From Salipaludibacillus aurantiacus (GTDB lineage: Bacteria > Bacillota > Bacilli > Bacillales > Salisediminibacteriaceae): a stretch of DNA of 64,000 bases. This document shows, in pieces, positions 8,241 to 19,599 of this stretch. The notes under the pieces are model-generated. The model was not told where the DNA came from, searched no databases, and saw nothing but the letters and a program-made list of their open reading frames with translations. How positions within the stretch are numbered: the first letter of the stretch is position 1; each line of letters begins with the position of its first letter. Made by a program: the position numbers and the translations under genes. The DNA lies in the NCBI RefSeq assembly GCF_900111295.1, contig NZ_FOGT01000021.1:1-64000 (forward strand), given 5' to 3'.

Positions 8241-11117
8241 CTATACAGAACCTGCGCTTTCCTTTTCTCTCATACGCTCAGCCATTCGGGTGCGTTCACG
8301 CTCGAGGACGGGCTTCAGATACTTACCCGTATAGGAGCCTTCTACTTCTGCCACCTTCTCAGGTGTCCCCTGGGCGATAAGCCGGCCGCCTTTGTCGCCG
8401 CCTTCCGGTCCAAGATCAATAATATGGTCCATCGTTTTGATTACATCGAGGTTGTGCTCAATGACCAGAACGGTATCTCCATTTTCCACCAGGCGCTGCA
8501 GCACTTTCAGCAGGCGGTCAATATCGGCGACATGTAAACCTGTCGTCGGTTCGTCGAGGATATACAATGTTTTGCCTGTTGACCTCCGGTGAAGCTGGGA
8601 CGCCAGTTTCACCCGCTGGGCCTCACCTCCGGACAGTGTCGTGGCCGGCTGCCCGAGTTTCATATATCCAAGACCTACGTCAAACAGTGTCTGCACCTTA
8701 CGCTTGATTCTCGGGATATTTTCGAAAAATGTGAGAGCGTCTTCCACTGTCATTTCAAGGACATCAGAAATATTTTTACCTTTATATTTCACTTCCAGCG
8801 TTTCACGGTTGTAGCGTTTCCCGTGGCATTCTTCACAAGGAACATACACATCTGGAAGGAAGTGCATTTCAATTTTAATAATGCCGTCTCCGCGGCAGGC
8901 TTCACAGCGTCCCCCTCTGACGTTGAAGCTGAAACGGCCTTTTTTGTAGCCGCGGACTTTCGCTTCATTGGTCATAGCGAAGACATCCCGGATGTCATCA
9001 AATACACCCGTGTAAGTCGCCGGATTAGACCGGGGAGTCCGGCCGATCGGTGCCTGATTAATATCGACGACTTTTTCCAGCTGGTTGATCCCTTCCACAC
9101 GTTTCACTTTTCCCGGCTTCTCTTTAGCCGTTGTCAGTTTCTGTGCGAGCGACTTGTACAAAATATCATTAATCAGGGTACTTTTACCTGAACCTGACAC
9201 TCCTGTTACCGCTAATAGCACCCCTAACGGAATATCCACGTTTGTCTTTTGCAGATTATTCTCTTCCGCTCCTCTGATCGTCAGCTTTCGTCCATCAGGT
9301 TTACGGCGTTCTGCCGGGAGAGGGATGAATTTTTTACCGGAAAGGTACTGGCCTGTTAAAGACGCCTCATCTTCCATGACTTCTTCAGGCGCTCCGGTAG
9401 AAATGATTTCCCCGCCATGGGCGCCTGCTCCAGGTCCTACATCAATCAGATGATCTGCGGCGAGCATCGTATCCTCATCATGCTCGACGACAATCAGCGT
9501 ATTGCCTAAGTCACGCATTCTTTCGAGCGTTTTGATAAGCCTGTGGTTATCCCTTTGATGAAGACCGATTGACGGCTCGTCCAGAATATACAGGACGCCC
9601 ATCAGTGAGGAACCGATCTGTGTCGCAAGCCTGATCCGCTGGGCTTCACCGCCAGATAACGTACCTGCCGACCGGGACATTGTTAAATATTCGAGGCCGA
9701 CATTAATAAGGAAACCGAGCCGTTCTTCAATTTCACGGAGAATCATTCTCGCGATGGTCATTTCCTTTTCAGTCAGAGTCAGTTCCTGGAAAAACTTTTG
9801 TGCCTCTTTAATTGACATGTCTGTTATTTCACCTATATGGTGGCCATTCACTTTAACGGCGAGCGCTTCTTTAGTCAGACGGTTGCCTTTACATCTTGGG
9901 CACGCCTTTTGGGCCATATAGCCTTCCATCTGTTCACGAATATAATCAGAGCCTGTTTCGTGATAGCGGCGGGAGATATTTTCCATGACCCCTTCAAAAT
10001 AAATGTTTTTTTCCCTTACCCGCCCGAATTCATTTTTGTACCTGAAATAAATCTTTTCATTTCCGCTTCCATAAAGGATTTTATCAAGCTTCTGTTTTGG
10101 CAGTTTCTCAACAGGCACGTCCATATCAATTCCGAAATGGTCGCACACACTTGCTAACAGAGAAGGATAATATTGAGAACTCGTCGGTTTCCACGGCGCA
10201 ATCGCATGCTCTTTCAAACTGAGCTCCGGATCCGGGATCACGAGCTCAAGATCAACCTCCAGCTTATGTCCAAGGCCGTCACAGGATGAACAGGCGCCGA
10301 ACGGGCTGTTAAATGAAAACATCCGAGGTTCCAGTTCGCCGATTGAAAATCCGCAGTGTGGGCAGGCGTGCTTCTGGCTGAACAGCAGTTCTTCTTCACC
10401 GATGACATCCACCATGACCCGGCCGTCAGCAAGGTCAAGTGCCGTTTCCATAGAGTCGGCAAGGCGGGATTCGATGCCGTCTTTAATAACAATCCTGTCA
10501 ATCACCAGTTCGATGCTGTGTTTCTTATTTTTATCCAGAGTAATTTCCTCAGCTACTTCGCGCATCTCCCCATCCACGCGGACACGCACATAACCTTGCT
10601 TCTTAATGTCTTCAAGAACTTTTGCATGTGTCCCTTTGCGTCCGGAAACAACCGGGGCGAGGATCTGCATCTTTGTCCGTTCGGGATACTCCATCATTCG
10701 GTCGACCATCTGCTGAATAGTCTGGGAGCTGATTTCAATCCCGTGGACCGGGCAAATCGGCCGGCCGACACGGGCAAAAAGGAGGCGGAGGTAATCATAT
10801 ATTTCTGTCACCGTCCCAACAGTGGAACGGGGGTTCTTACTCGTTGTTTTCTGGTCAATGGATATTGCCGGTGACAGCCCTTCTATCGCGTCAACATCCG
10901 GTTTATCCATCTGCCCGAGGAACTGGCGGGCGTATGCAGAAAGTGATTCCACATACCGCCTCTGGCCTTCCGCATAAATCGTATCAAACGCAAGGGATGA
11001 CTTTCCGGAGCCGGAAAGCCCTGTCATGACGACAAGTTTGTTCCTCGGGATCGTCACGTCTATATCTTTTAAGTTATGGGAACGGGCTCCCTTTACAACA
11101 ATATTATCTAAAGCCAT
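8241..11117 (-). CDS. uvrA: Excinuclease ABC subunit A
   Basis: DNA damage-recognition ATPase of nucleotide excision repair, acting as a dimer that loads UvrB. Two ABC modules are visible: Walker [10 protein letters not shown] near residue 32 and GVSGSGKST near residue 640, each with an LSGGEAQR signature. Zinc-finger cysteines are seen in [22 protein letters not shown] and [17 protein letters not shown]. The length (958) is standard. A GTG at 11129 overlaps the uvrB stop, but homologues begin at MALD or MAMD, so ATG 11117 is preferred. Confidence 0.97.
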   Translation of the reverse strand: MALDNIVVKGARSHNLKDIDVTIPRNKLVVMTGLSGSGKSSLAFDTIYAEGQRRYVESLSAYARQFLGQMDKPDVDAIEGLSPAISIDQKTTSKNPRSTVGTVTEIYDYLRLLFARVGRPICPVHGIEISSQTIQQMVDRMMEYPERTKMQILAPVVSGRKGTHAKVLEDIKKQGYVRVRVDGEMREVAEEITLDKNKKHSIELVIDRIVIKDGIESRLADSMETALDLADGRVMVDVIGEEELLFSQKHACPHCGFSIGELEPRMFSFNSPFGACSSCDGLGHKLEVDLELVIPDPELSLKEHAIAPWKPTSSQYYPSLLASVCDHFGIDMDVPVEKLPKQKLDKILYGSGNEKIYFRYKNEFGRVREKNIYFEGVMENISRRYHETGSDYIREQMEGYMAQKACPRCKGNRLTKEALAVKVNGHHIGEITDMSIKEAQKFFQELTLTEKEMTIARMILREIEERLGFLINVGLEYLTMSRSAGTLSGGEAQRIRLATQIGSSLMGVLYILDEPSIGLHQRDNHRLIKTLERMRDLGNTLIVVEHDEDTMLAADHLIDVGPGAGAHGGEIISTGAPEEVMEDEASLTGQYLSGKKFIPLPAERRKPDGRKLTIRGAEENNLQKTNVDIPLGVLLAVTGVSGSGKSTLINDILYKSLAQKLTTAKEKPGKVKRVEGINQLEKVVDINQAPIGRTPRSNPATYTGVFDDIRDVFAMTNEAKVRGYKKGRFSFNVRGGRCEACRGDGIIKIEMHFLPDVYVPCEECHGKRYNRETLEVKYKGKNISDVLEMTVEDALTFFENIPRIKRKVQTLFDVGLGYMKLGQPATTLSGGEAQRVKLASQLHRRSTGKTLYILDEPTTGLHVADIDRLLKVLQRLVENGDTVLVIEHNLDVIKTMDHIIDLGPEGGDKGGRLIAQGTPEKVAEVEGSYTGKYLKPVLERERTRMAERMREKESAGSV

Positions 11118-11125
11118 CAGTTGTT

Positions 11126-13123
11126 TCACCCTTCCGCTTTCAGTTCTATAATAATATCACGCAGTTCGGCTGCTCTTTCGAAATCGAGATCTTTAGCAGC
11201 TTCCTTCATTTCTTTTTCCATTCGCCCGATCACTTGTTCACGGTCTTTCTTGCTCAGTTTCTGAGACGGTGCTTTTGTGAATGCTTCATATGCTTCTTCT
11301 TCTTCAGCAGCATACGTCGCCTGGATCAGTTCAGGGATCGCTTTTTGAATAGTTTGCGGCGTGATACCGTGCTTCTCATTGTGCTCTTTCTGGATGGAAC
11401 GGCGCCTTTTTGTTTCTTCAATCGCAACGTTCATGGAATTTGTTATTTTATCCGCGTACATAATGACATGGCCGTTTGCGTTTCTCGCCGCACGTCCCAT
11501 CGTCTGAATAAGAGACCGTTCCGCACGAAGGAACCCTTCTTTGTCCGCATCGAGAATGGCGACTAGGGAGACTTCCGGAATATCGAGACCCTCCCTGAGA
11601 AGGTTAATACCAACGAGGACATCAAATTCGCCTCTTCTTAAATCTCTTATAATTTGTATTCGTTCCAGTGTCTTAATATCAGAGTGCAGATACTTTACCT
11701 GAATACCGACTTCTTTTAAATAATCCGTCAGGTCCTCGGACATTTTTTTCGTTAAAGTGGTCACGAGTACACGTTCACTTCTTTCCTTACGCAGGCGGAT
11801 TTCCTCTATCATGTCGTCGATCTGGCCTTCAATCGGACGGATATCCACGGACGGATCAAGCAGCCCTGTCGGACGGATGATCTGTTCTATCATTTCAGGG
11901 CAATGTTCAATTTCAAAAGGCCCCGGTGTGGCAGAAACAAAGATTGTCTGGTAAATATGCTTCTCGAACTCTTCGAATTTAAGAGGCCTGTTATCCTTTG
12001 CCGAAGGCAGGCGGAATCCATGGTCAACAAGTACCCCTTTACGGGCCTGGTCTCCGTTATACATTCCCCTTACCTGAGGGAGTGTGACATGGGATTCATC
12101 GACGACAATAAGGAAGTCATCTGGAAAATAATCAAGAAGCGTGTAAGGTGTAGCGCCCGGTTCACGAAACGTTAAATGCCGTGAATAGTTTTCTATTCCC
12201 GAACAGTACCCCATTTCATGCATCATTTCGATATCGTACCGCGTTCGCTGTTCAAGACGCTGGGCTTCGAGAAGTTTCCCTTTATCGTGCATGTCTTTTA
12301 ATGTCTCTTCCAGTTCTTTCTCGATATTCACAATGGCCCGTTTCAGCTTTTCTTCCCGGGTAACGAAGTGGGACGCCGGAAAAATGGCCACATGTTCTCT
12401 TTCACCGAGAATTTCACCGGTAAGTGCATCCACTTCAGTGATTCTGTCAATTTCATCCCCGAAAAATTCAACACGCAGGCAATGCTCATCCCTGGACGCC
12501 GGGAAGATCTCTACCACATCGCCGCGTACTCTGAATGTTCCGCGAGTGAAATTAATATCATTCCGTTCATATTGAACGTCAACTAGCTGACGAAGAAGGG
12601 CGTTTCTTTCCTTCTCCATCCCCGTTCTTAGCGATACGACAAGCTCCCGGTATTCAACCGGAGAACCGAGGCCGTAAATACAGGACACACTTGCCACAAT
12701 AATAACGTCGTTTCTTTCAAAAAGGGAACTGGTCGCAGAGTGGCGGAGTTTATCTATCTCATCGTTAATACTCGCGTCCTTTTCGATATAAGTGTCTGAC
12801 TGTGGGATGTAGGCTTCAGGCTGGTAATAGTCATAGTAACTGACAAAATACTCTACGCGGTTGTTCGGAAAGAACTCTTTAAACTCACTGTAGAGCTGTC
12901 CTGCTAATGTTTTATTATGGGCGATGACGAGCGTCGGTTTGTTAACCTGCTGGATCACGTTCGAAACAGTGAATGTTTTTCCTGTTCCTGTCGCCCCAAG
13001 CAGTGTCTGATACTTTTCACCGCTGTTTAGGCCGTTAACCAGTTTTTTGATCGCTTCAGGCTGGTCGCCTTGCGGACTGTATTTTGATACGAGATCAAAG
13101 GTAATGTCATTAGTTTCTGCCAC
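11126..13123 (-). CDS. uvrB: Excinuclease ABC subunit B
   Basis: Helicase-like subunit that receives damaged DNA from UvrA and recruits UvrC. The Walker A motif GATGTGKT is at residues 43-50. The beta-hairpin region [10 protein letters not shown] is near residue 93, the DESH box is in mid-protein, and the C-terminal UVR coiled coil ([22 protein letters not shown]) is intact. Length 665, against about 661 in the family. uvrB precedes uvrA in one transcript with near overlap. No convincing LexA box could be read upstream. Confidence 0.97.
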   Translation of the reverse strand: MAETNDITFDLVSKYSPQGDQPEAIKKLVNGLNSGEKYQTLLGATGTGKTFTVSNVIQQVNKPTLVIAHNKTLAGQLYSEFKEFFPNNRVEYFVSYYDYYQPEAYIPQSDTYIEKDASINDEIDKLRHSATSSLFERNDVIIVASVSCIYGLGSPVEYRELVVSLRTGMEKERNALLRQLVDVQYERNDINFTRGTFRVRGDVVEIFPASRDEHCLRVEFFGDEIDRITEVDALTGEILGEREHVAIFPASHFVTREEKLKRAIVNIEKELEETLKDMHDKGKLLEAQRLEQRTRYDIEMMHEMGYCSGIENYSRHLTFREPGATPYTLLDYFPDDFLIVVDESHVTLPQVRGMYNGDQARKGVLVDHGFRLPSAKDNRPLKFEEFEKHIYQTIFVSATPGPFEIEHCPEMIEQIIRPTGLLDPSVDIRPIEGQIDDMIEEIRLRKERSERVLVTTLTKKMSEDLTDYLKEVGIQVKYLHSDIKTLERIQIIRDLRRGEFDVLVGINLLREGLDIPEVSLVAILDADKEGFLRAERSLIQTMGRAARNANGHVIMYADKITNSMNVAIEETKRRRSIQKEHNEKHGITPQTIQKAIPELIQATYAAEEEEAYEAFTKAPSQKLSKKDREQVIGRMEKEMKEAAKDLDFERAAELRDIIIELKAEG

Positions 13124-13525
13124 AGCTTTTCCTCCTTCACATACTCACTTTCTTATATATAGGCAAACGTTATCGTTTTACTTTCAGGGAAATCTTTCAT
13201 GCATTATTGACAATGAGGACTAAAACTAATCCTTTTACTGAGCCTACCGATTTCATTTGAAAAAATCAAATAAACGGCATTTAACATGCTTACAGCTGTT
13301 TTTATATCCATACCCGAACTTTTCACGTAATTATCATTATACCATATTTATTTAAAAAAGGGAACGTATATTCCCTTTTGCCGGACTGCTGTCTTTGTTT
13401 TCAGGGGAGATGGCCTTTATGGATCGCTGGAATTGGAATGACACCTGCCTGCACAGAAAATGAGCCAGGATATTTTTCATCCTGGCTCATTCTTTCTTAA
13501 CGGAAGGGGCCTTTAAAACAGCACC
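13124..13525. other. Intergenic region between minJ and uvrB
   Basis: Nothing gene-like is seen apart from the terminator at 13459. The small csbA gene that sits upstream of uvrB in B. subtilis was not found. The uvrB ribosome site (AAGGAGGA) lies at the left end. Confidence 0.6.
13459..13491 (-). terminator. Terminator downstream of minJ
   Basis: AATGAGCCAGGAT and its exact complement form a 13-bp stem around a 7-base loop, with a T-rich tail on the minus strand. It lies about 35 bases after the minJ stop codon. Confidence 0.85.
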
Positions 13526-15136
13526 TTACCTATTGGATTTATTATCTTCGAAATCAGTGTCTTCCTCTTCAGACTCAGTTTCCCACATGCTGCTTTCCGC
13601 TTTTTGCGCCTCTCGGAATTCTCTGTAGAAAGCAGCTAAATCAGGCGCCTGTTCACGTGATTCAGCTGATTCGTCAGCCCTTTTAGATTCATTATAGAAG
13701 GCTTCCGGATCAGGTTCTTTATCTTTATCCTCTCCAGCGTCAGGTTCTTCTTCGTTGTTATCGTGATCCACAGAGGCTGCCGCTTCATCTTCGTGTGAAA
13801 CAGCGTCTTCATCTTCACGTACCGAATTGGTTTCAGTTTTACTATCTTCATAAAAGTCCGCTTCTTGGGCCCGGCTGGAAGATCCCCGTTCTTCACTCTC
13901 CCCAAGTTCCGCCCTGTCCTGGTTAATCACCACGGATGAACGGAGAGCACGGGACGATAAGTTGCCATATTCATCATCCGGAACAAATAAACAGCCGATC
14001 TGATAATGGTCTTTCTCAAACACAGACGACTGCGGAAAACGCAGCTCGCCGTGCAAATTCTTAACTTCAAGCTTGCAATAGGCAGGATTCTGCTGGAGCG
14101 CGTCATAAAAATCCCGTTGCGAATTCACTTCCCTGCCGTTTGTTTTAACAATAATTTCTCCGACAAGCAGCTCCATTTTAGCAGCAGTGGAATGCGGAAG
14201 GATGCCAAGAATTTTCAACCCTTTTTCACGGCGCGTAAACATGCTGATCCTCCGCTGGTCAGCTGATTTATATAAATAATAGATGACTTCTTTGCCTATC
14301 AGGACTGCAGCAGGTACAGCAAATATGAAAAGCGGGTAATAGTAAGCTGCTGCCGCGCAAGCAAGCACAGCAAGGTTTAAAAGCAAATAATGCTTGCCTA
14401 TTTTTTTCACACCATCACGGGCATATTCTCCGTAAATTCTTGCCTGGAAACTTAGTAAAAATGGGAAAAGAGCAAGGCCGAATGTCTGCCCTCCTGTCAG
14501 TTCTACAACCGGCCACCACCCACCGCCGGAGATTTCTCCTGCAGGAAATATAATAAAAAGAGGCAGAAACCATAATCTTTGCGCCATGTGCTCACCGACC
14601 AGCTTCCCTCGCTTGCTTTTTACAATAGCAGGGGAGGTCTGTTTCCAACCGTCACTCAGCACCAGCAACGTCTCTGCCAGAAACAGTATCGCCAGAAGCC
14701 AGGCTGCGTTCAGTAGATTCATCTGCTCGATATCACCAAGCCACTGGTTTAAAAATGCAAAGTCTGTTCCTCCTGAAGGAAGAAATGGCGCTATTAATAA
14801 AGCAAGAGAACCTGCTGCCGTCATACTCAGCCATCTGGCATTCCGGAATGGCAGCAATATGAGCCAGAAAAGCGACCATAAAATGAGCATACCGGCAGGC
14901 ATTTCAAGGCCGAGAAGAAGAATTGCTCCAGAAATACACACGGCGGTAATAAGAGCGGCAGGCAGAGGTGATGTAAGCTGCTGTATTACATCCTCAACCC
15001 GTGTATGGAAATCTTTTCTTTCCCGCTTCACCCTCATTAAACCGAACCAAAAGATTGCAATAATGAAAACATATGTAAGAGGGTGCATAAAGAAACGTCC
15101 TAATGCTTTTAGTACTTCAAATCCTATCGCTTCCAA
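13526..15136 (-). CDS. minJ: Division-site protein MinJ-like, PDZ domain
   Basis: Polytopic membrane protein: about eight hydrophobic segments in residues 1-285, then a PDZ-like domain (about 300-370, KGLKILGILPHSTAAKMELLVGEIIV). In B. subtilis MinJ bridges DivIVA and MinD at poles and septa. The position next to ctpB and the ftsEX operon supports this identification. The last 150 residues are an acidic, low-complexity tail (many E, D, S) much longer than in B. subtilis MinJ (about 397 residues in total). The start is probably the TTG at 15136, seven bases after GAGGAGGAAT. Confidence 0.82.
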   Translation of the reverse strand: MEAIGFEVLKALGRFFMHPLTYVFIIAIFWFGLMRVKRERKDFHTRVEDVIQQLTSPLPAALITAVCISGAILLLGLEMPAGMLILWSLFWLILLPFRNARWLSMTAAGSLALLIAPFLPSGGTDFAFLNQWLGDIEQMNLLNAAWLLAILFLAETLLVLSDGWKQTSPAIVKSKRGKLVGEHMAQRLWFLPLFIIFPAGEISGGGWWPVVELTGGQTFGLALFPFLLSFQARIYGEYARDGVKKIGKHYLLLNLAVLACAAAAYYYPLFIFAVPAAVLIGKEVIYYLYKSADQRRISMFTRREKGLKILGILPHSTAAKMELLVGEIIVKTNGREVNSQRDFYDALQQNPAYCKLEVKNLHGELRFPQSSVFEKDHYQIGCLFVPDDEYGNLSSRALRSSVVINQDRAELGESEERGSSSRAQEADFYEDSKTETNSVREDEDAVSHEDEAAASVDHDNNEEEPDAGEDKDKEPDPEAFYNESKRADESAESREQAPDLAAFYREFREAQKAESSMWETESEEEDTDFEDNKSNR

Positions 15137-15367
15137 GCGTATTCCTCCTCAATCCGGCAATATATAAAAACCCAAAGCTTCGGCAGCGCATGGTTTAAAC
15201 ATTGCGCCGACTGATACGCCGCCACAAAATCCCGGATATACCGGGTGCAGCCGCGCCATATTAAAATACTGACAGAACTTCCTGTAAAAAGAGTTCTTTC
15301 CTTTCATTGTAAATGAATTATCAGAAAAGAAAAGCTGTTTTTTTTAAAACAGAGGTTTAAATTTGTA

Positions 15368-15413
15368 TTAAAAAACCGGCCGGCAAGCTGATTACTCGCT
15401 TGCACAGCCGGTT
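15368..15413 (-). terminator. Terminator of ctpB
   Basis: AAACCGGC..GGCAAGC pairs with GCTTG..GCCGGTTT with a small internal bulge, and the minus strand continues in T. It lies just past the ctpB stop. The remaining 15137-15367 shows nothing recognisable. Confidence 0.75.
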
Positions 15414-15427
15414 TGGCATAATGACTG

Positions 15428-16921
15428 TTATTCTGTCAGCAGTTCAATAGCTTTTCTAAACTGCACATCATTTTCTTTATCACGAACTGCTTCTATGACT
15501 GCTTCCTGAAGCCGGTCAGCCGTTTCTTCATTAATTTCTCCAGTTACCTCCAGGCCTTCATTTTCCTGAAAAGCCTTTACGGTTTCTTCTGTTTCACTGT
15601 CAAAGTAGCCGTCTGTCCGGCCCGGGTCATACCCGTCCAAACCTTCAAGCATAATTTGAGCGTTTTTAATGTGGTCGCTGGTCATATCTAAACTTAATGT
15701 TTCTTCTGAATCGATCGGCGATACGTAGAAAAAGTCAGGCTGTGCAACTTCCACAGTCGGCTGAACCCCTTCCTCATTTATATCGTTTCCGTCAGAGGTA
15801 AGCCACCTGAACAAAGTCAGCTTCATTTCGCTTCCATCTCCGAGCGGTAATGTCTGCTGGACTGTTCCTTTTCCAAATGTACTTTTACCTACTACTTCAT
15901 GTCCGCCTGCTTCCATGAGTGCTGCCGCAAGGATCTCAGAAGCAGATGCACTTCCTTCATCTATAAGAGCTACCATCGGATAGTCTTTATCCTCTTCCAG
16001 GTTAGACAAATGTCTGATTTTTTCTCCTTCGCGGTCCTCGATTTGAACAATCGGTTCTCCGCCTGGAATAATCAGGCTGCCGATGTCTTCAACACTCTGC
16101 AGGAACCCTCCAGGATTTCCTCTTACGTCAATGACAAGCCCGTCTAAATCGTGACTTTCCACTTCGGCAAGTTCTTCTTCAAAGCGTTCAGCCGTATTTT
16201 CAGAGAAAGAGCGTATTTCAAGGACACCGATCGTTTGTCCGTTTTCTTCCACTATCTCGCTGTAGACCGTCTCAATTGGAATTTCGTCACGGATCACATC
16301 CAGATTTATGGGATCGTTCACTCCAGGACGCTGGATTGTCAGTGTGACAGTCGTCCCTTTCTCTCCGCGTATTTTTGAAACAGCTTCATAAAGGGACAAC
16401 CCTTCTATATTTTCACCGTCAATTTCAAGTATCTGGTCGTTCGGGCGCAAGCCTGCTTCTTCAGCAGGAGAATCATGGAATGGAGCCACGATGGTCACTC
16501 TGCCGTTTGTCATACTCACTTCTGCGCCAATTCCTTCAAACGAAGAATCGAGTGAATCCATAAACTGTCTGGCGGACGATTCATCCATATAGACAGAATA
16601 CGGATCATCGAGAGATTCGAGCATGCCATGAATCGCCCCATCCAAAAGCTCTGTCTCATCTACATCATTAATAAAACTTTCCTGGATCATTCGATAAGCC
16701 CTTTGGACTTTTTCGAATTGTTCGTCATCAGTCTGTATATTACCGGAAACTTCTTCAGCTTCATTATTTCCGTTTTCAACCAGTTCTTCGACTTCCGGAT
16801 CTTCCATTATCGTAGAGGCTTGATTCCCGTCCATAGCTGCCATCACCGCATACATGGTCCCGGCCCCCGCCAGGAGAGAAATAATGACCACGAAAGGAAG
16901 GAGCATTTTTAAATTTTTCAC
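15428..16921 (-). CDS. ctpB: S41 carboxy-terminal processing peptidase CtpB
   Basis: Secreted or membrane-anchored serine protease. Residues 8-30 are a hydrophobic signal anchor. A PDZ domain (about 125-205, with GIGAEVSMTNGRVTI) gates the protease domain, whose catalytic serine is in EGSASASEIL and whose lysine is in GKSTFGKGTVQ. A C-terminal peptidoglycan-binding-1 domain (about 405-470, LEGLDGYDPGRTDGYFDSETEETV) follows. In B. subtilis CtpB cleaves SpoIVFA during sigma-K activation. The GTG start follows GAGGTG. Length and order fit YvjB. Confidence 0.93.
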   Translation of the reverse strand: MKNLKMLLPFVVIISLLAGAGTMYAVMAAMDGNQASTIMEDPEVEELVENGNNEAEEVSGNIQTDDEQFEKVQRAYRMIQESFINDVDETELLDGAIHGMLESLDDPYSVYMDESSARQFMDSLDSSFEGIGAEVSMTNGRVTIVAPFHDSPAEEAGLRPNDQILEIDGENIEGLSLYEAVSKIRGEKGTTVTLTIQRPGVNDPINLDVIRDEIPIETVYSEIVEENGQTIGVLEIRSFSENTAERFEEELAEVESHDLDGLVIDVRGNPGGFLQSVEDIGSLIIPGGEPIVQIEDREGEKIRHLSNLEEDKDYPMVALIDEGSASASEILAAALMEAGGHEVVGKSTFGKGTVQQTLPLGDGSEMKLTLFRWLTSDGNDINEEGVQPTVEVAQPDFFYVSPIDSEETLSLDMTSDHIKNAQIMLEGLDGYDPGRTDGYFDSETEETVKAFQENEGLEVTGEINEETADRLQEAVIEAVRDKENDVQFRKAIELLTE

Positions 16922-17105
16922 ATTTCACACCTCATTTTGTCCCATTTTAAAAACCAGAAGAGGTCTCCATCCCCCTCGCAAACTTTTAATTGCTGTTATT
17001 ATCATACCAAACATACACCTTTTTATGAAAGCCTTCCACTTTTCCACTGAAATTCTTTTTGATACTTACTGGCTTGCCGCATGTACGAGACTTCCATTAA
17101 AGTAT

Positions 17106-17150
17106 AAAAAAGAAGAGGTCCTGTACAGTATATTTCAGGACACTCTTCTT
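17106..17150 (-). terminator. Terminator of the ftsEX-M23 operon
   Basis: GAAGAG-GTCCTG pairs with CAGGAC-A-CTCTTC around a 12-base loop, with A-rich plus-strand flank that reads as T on the transcript. It lies downstream of the M23 hydrolase and separates it from ctpB. Confidence 0.8.
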
Positions 17151-17171
17151 CATTCAGCTTTAATAATCTAT

Positions 17172-18626
17172 TTAAGGTAAATACGATGCAGGATTTACGG
17201 CAGACGATCCGCCCGAATACCCACCTGGATGGACTTCAAAATGGAGATGCACCCCTGTGGAAACACCGGTTGTTCCCATTGTAGCGATATTTTGTCCTCT
17301 GCTTACCCGGTCTCCTTTAGACACATTAAATGATGCTAAATGGGCGTACAGAGTGGTGTAGGACTTCCCATTAACTGTATGGGAAATCATAATTGTATTC
17401 CCGTAGCCACCCATTCTTCCAGCAGATATAACAGTTCCGCTTTCTGCGGCATATATACCGAGTCCGCCATCGCTTCCATAGTCAATTCCCCTGTGCGGAC
17501 GGGTTGTCCCGTAGACCGGGTGCGTCCGGTTAGGATTATACCCGGAAGTCACTCGTCCGTTTGCAGGCCTGTAAAAAGTGGCCGAACCACTGCTTGATGA
17601 CGACTGAGCCGTTTCAGTAGAGCTGCTGCCGGAAGACGAGCTTCCGCTTGAAGAGGAGCCGGAATTGTTTGACGATGAGGAAGATGATCCAGATGAGCCG
17701 CTGTTGGATTCTTCCTGTTCAGCTGCCCGGCGTTCTTCCTCTTCCTGCTTACGTCGTTCTTCTTCTTCCTGTTTACGCCGCTCTTCTTCTTCACGTTTTT
17801 TTCTTTCTTCTTCTTTACGGCGCTCTTCCTCTAACCTCCGCTGTTCTTCTTCCCATTCAGCTAATTCCTGTTTAGCAGCTTCTTCCTGGGCTTTTAAAAA
17901 TTCCTGTTCTTCTTCTAGACTCATTAAATTTTCTTCAAGGACATATCCTTGTTCCTGCAGTTCTTCAACTAACGCATCTTTTTCCTCAATCTGACTTTCA
18001 AGATCTGCTTTTAACGACTCCAGTTCAGCCATTTGCTGTTCGAGGCTGGCCAGTTCGTTCTCAAGTTCCTGTTTTGCTTCTTCTAATGCTTGCATATCTT
18101 CTATATGCTGTTCCAGGATATTCCGATCCTGCTCAGCTATGGAATGGAGTGCGGAAACCCGTTCAATTAAGTCACTGAAATTCTGGGCTCCGAGTATAAC
18201 TTCTATGTAATTGACATTACCTCCATTTTTATACATGGAGTTCACACGGTCTTTCAGCACTTCATCACGCTCAGCAATACGCTCTTCCAATTCTTCAATC
18301 TCAAGCCTGAGCTTTTCAACCCGGTCGGTTGTGCTGTCAATCTCTTCTTGTTTTTCATCAATATCCTGGTTAGTAGCTGTTATATTTTCATCAAGTTCCA
18401 GGATTTCGTCTTCAACCTGGCTGATTTCCTCTTCCAGCTCTATTAATTCTTCTTCAGTTCTATCAGATTCCCGTTTTGTATCTTCCTGTTCAGACTGGAA
18501 AGACTCAATTTTTTCTTCAAGCTCTTCTCCGGTATTTGCCGAAGCAGATTCTGTGTTTAAAAGTTCAGCAAACGTGGTAATAAAAAGCGTAGATATTAAA
18601 AGGATAAATGTTATCCTCCTAATCAT
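17172..18626 (-). CDS. Coiled-coil M23 murein hydrolase (EnvC/CwlO-like FtsEX partner)
   Basis: Signal peptide (MIRRITFILLISTLFITTFA), then a long coiled coil at residues about 30-270 rich in E, Q and L heptads with a highly charged EER/KEE stretch. A serine-rich linker follows (about 275-330), then a C-terminal LytM/M23 endopeptidase domain with RPHRGIDYG and HLHFEVHPG zinc ligands. This layout is that of hydrolase activators or hydrolases controlled by FtsEX. The gene directly follows ftsX, so regulation by that transporter is a reasonable inference. A TTG at 18650 is in frame, but AAGGAGGT lies just before ATG 18626. Confidence 0.88.
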   Translation of the reverse strand: MIRRITFILLISTLFITTFAELLNTESASANTGEELEEKIESFQSEQEDTKRESDRTEEELIELEEEISQVEDEILELDENITATNQDIDEKQEEIDSTTDRVEKLRLEIEELEERIAERDEVLKDRVNSMYKNGGNVNYIEVILGAQNFSDLIERVSALHSIAEQDRNILEQHIEDMQALEEAKQELENELASLEQQMAELESLKADLESQIEEKDALVEELQEQGYVLEENLMSLEEEQEFLKAQEEAAKQELAEWEEEQRRLEEERRKEEERKKREEEERRKQEEEERRKQEEEERRAAEQEESNSGSSGSSSSSSNNSGSSSSGSSSSGSSSTETAQSSSSSGSATFYRPANGRVTSGYNPNRTHPVYGTTRPHRGIDYGSDGGLGIYAAESGTVISAGRMGGYGNTIMISHTVNGKSYTTLYAHLASFNVSKGDRVSRGQNIATMGTTGVSTGVHLHFEVHPGGYSGGSSAVNPASYLP

Positions 18627-18705
18627 AAAAAAACCTCCTTTTTTAGACAAACACTTGCAAATTTCCTGGGAAATAACTTAGGGAAACGGGCAAGGGGAAG
18701 TTCTA

Positions 18706-19599
18706 TTAAACTTTCAAGAACTTCCTCACGCTCATGATGCTTCCCCATACACCGACAATTGCACCGATTCCTAGCAGAAGTAAGGATGTTTGAATGGTTA
18801 AAGGATAGACTGGTAAAAATTCAAAGAACTCTAAACCTGTACTTTTACCAATAGCTTCATAGAAACGGACGTAGCCAAAGGTCAATACGCTGATTGGAAC
18901 AATCGCTCCGAGGGTACCGAGAAGCAGGCCTTCTATAAAAAATGGCCAGCGGATAAAGCTGTTTGTAGCACCTACAAGTTTCATAATCTGAATTTCTGTC
19001 TTCCTTGCCAAAATTGTCAGTTTAATAGTGTTGGCAATTAGAAAGATGGCTGTGAATACCAGCCCCACTATTAAACCTGCACCTACAATTCGCACAAAAT
19101 CTGTAGCAGAGAACAGTTGGTCGAAAATGTCTCTTCCATATTCGACTCCTTCGACATGATCCAGGTCTTCAATTTCATGGGCAATAATTTCTGTTTCCTG
19201 AGGATCCTCTGCCCTTACTACGAAGACATCATTTAATGGATTCTCATCCCGCAGACTTTCAAAATAATCCCCTTCGTCTCCTAAACTGTCAATAAAGGCT
19301 TCGAGCCCTTCCTCTTTAGGGACATATTCAACGGATTCAACTTCGTTAAAATCACTTAAACTTTCTCCAAGCTCCTCCTGGTCTTCTGCCTCAGCTGTTA
19401 AATCCACAAATACGCGGATTTCCACATCGTCTTCCAGCGAGCTTGCAAAATGATTAATATTCATGATTAAAAGAAGAAAAGCTCCTACTACGAACAGGGT
19501 GACGGTCACCGCGCTAACTGAAGCAAAGGTCATCCATCCGTTTCGGACCAGGTTTTTTGCGCCTTCTTTTATGTGCCTGCCAAACGTTCTAAATTTCAT
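18706..19599 (-). CDS. ftsX: Cell division ABC transporter permease FtsX
   Basis: Membrane subunit of FtsEX with four transmembrane helices (about 22-45, 172-195, 222-245 and 265-290) and one large extracellular loop after the first. The loop is rich in D and E and is the part that usually contacts a wall hydrolase. 297 residues, as in Bacillus. Its start overlaps the ftsE stop by 11 bases, indicating coupling. The M23 gene follows 79 bases downstream. Confidence 0.96.
   Translation of the reverse strand: MKFRTFGRHIKEGAKNLVRNGWMTFASVSAVTVTLFVVGAFLLLIMNINHFASSLEDDVEIRVFVDLTAEAEDQEELGESLSDFNEVESVEYVPKEEGLEAFIDSLGDEGDYFESLRDENPLNDVFVVRAEDPQETEIIAHEIEDLDHVEGVEYGRDIFDQLFSATDFVRIVGAGLIVGLVFTAIFLIANTIKLTILARKTEIQIMKLVGATNSFIRWPFFIEGLLLGTLGAIVPISVLTFGYVRFYEAIGKSTGLEFFEFLPVYPLTIQTSLLLLGIGAIVGVWGSIMSVRKFLKV

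Noticed and set aside
8589-9191. Long plus-strand frames opposite uvrA
   Set aside because: They are shadows of the highly conserved uvrA frame, with no ribosome sites and no recognisable product. The same holds for frames opposite fliD (40795-41346), the GH13 gene (34894-35466), ctpB and secA.
13140-13200. Possible LexA box (CAAACGTTATCGTTTT) upstream of uvrB
   Set aside because: The spacing and bases do not fit the GAAC-N4-GTTC consensus of Gram-positive LexA.
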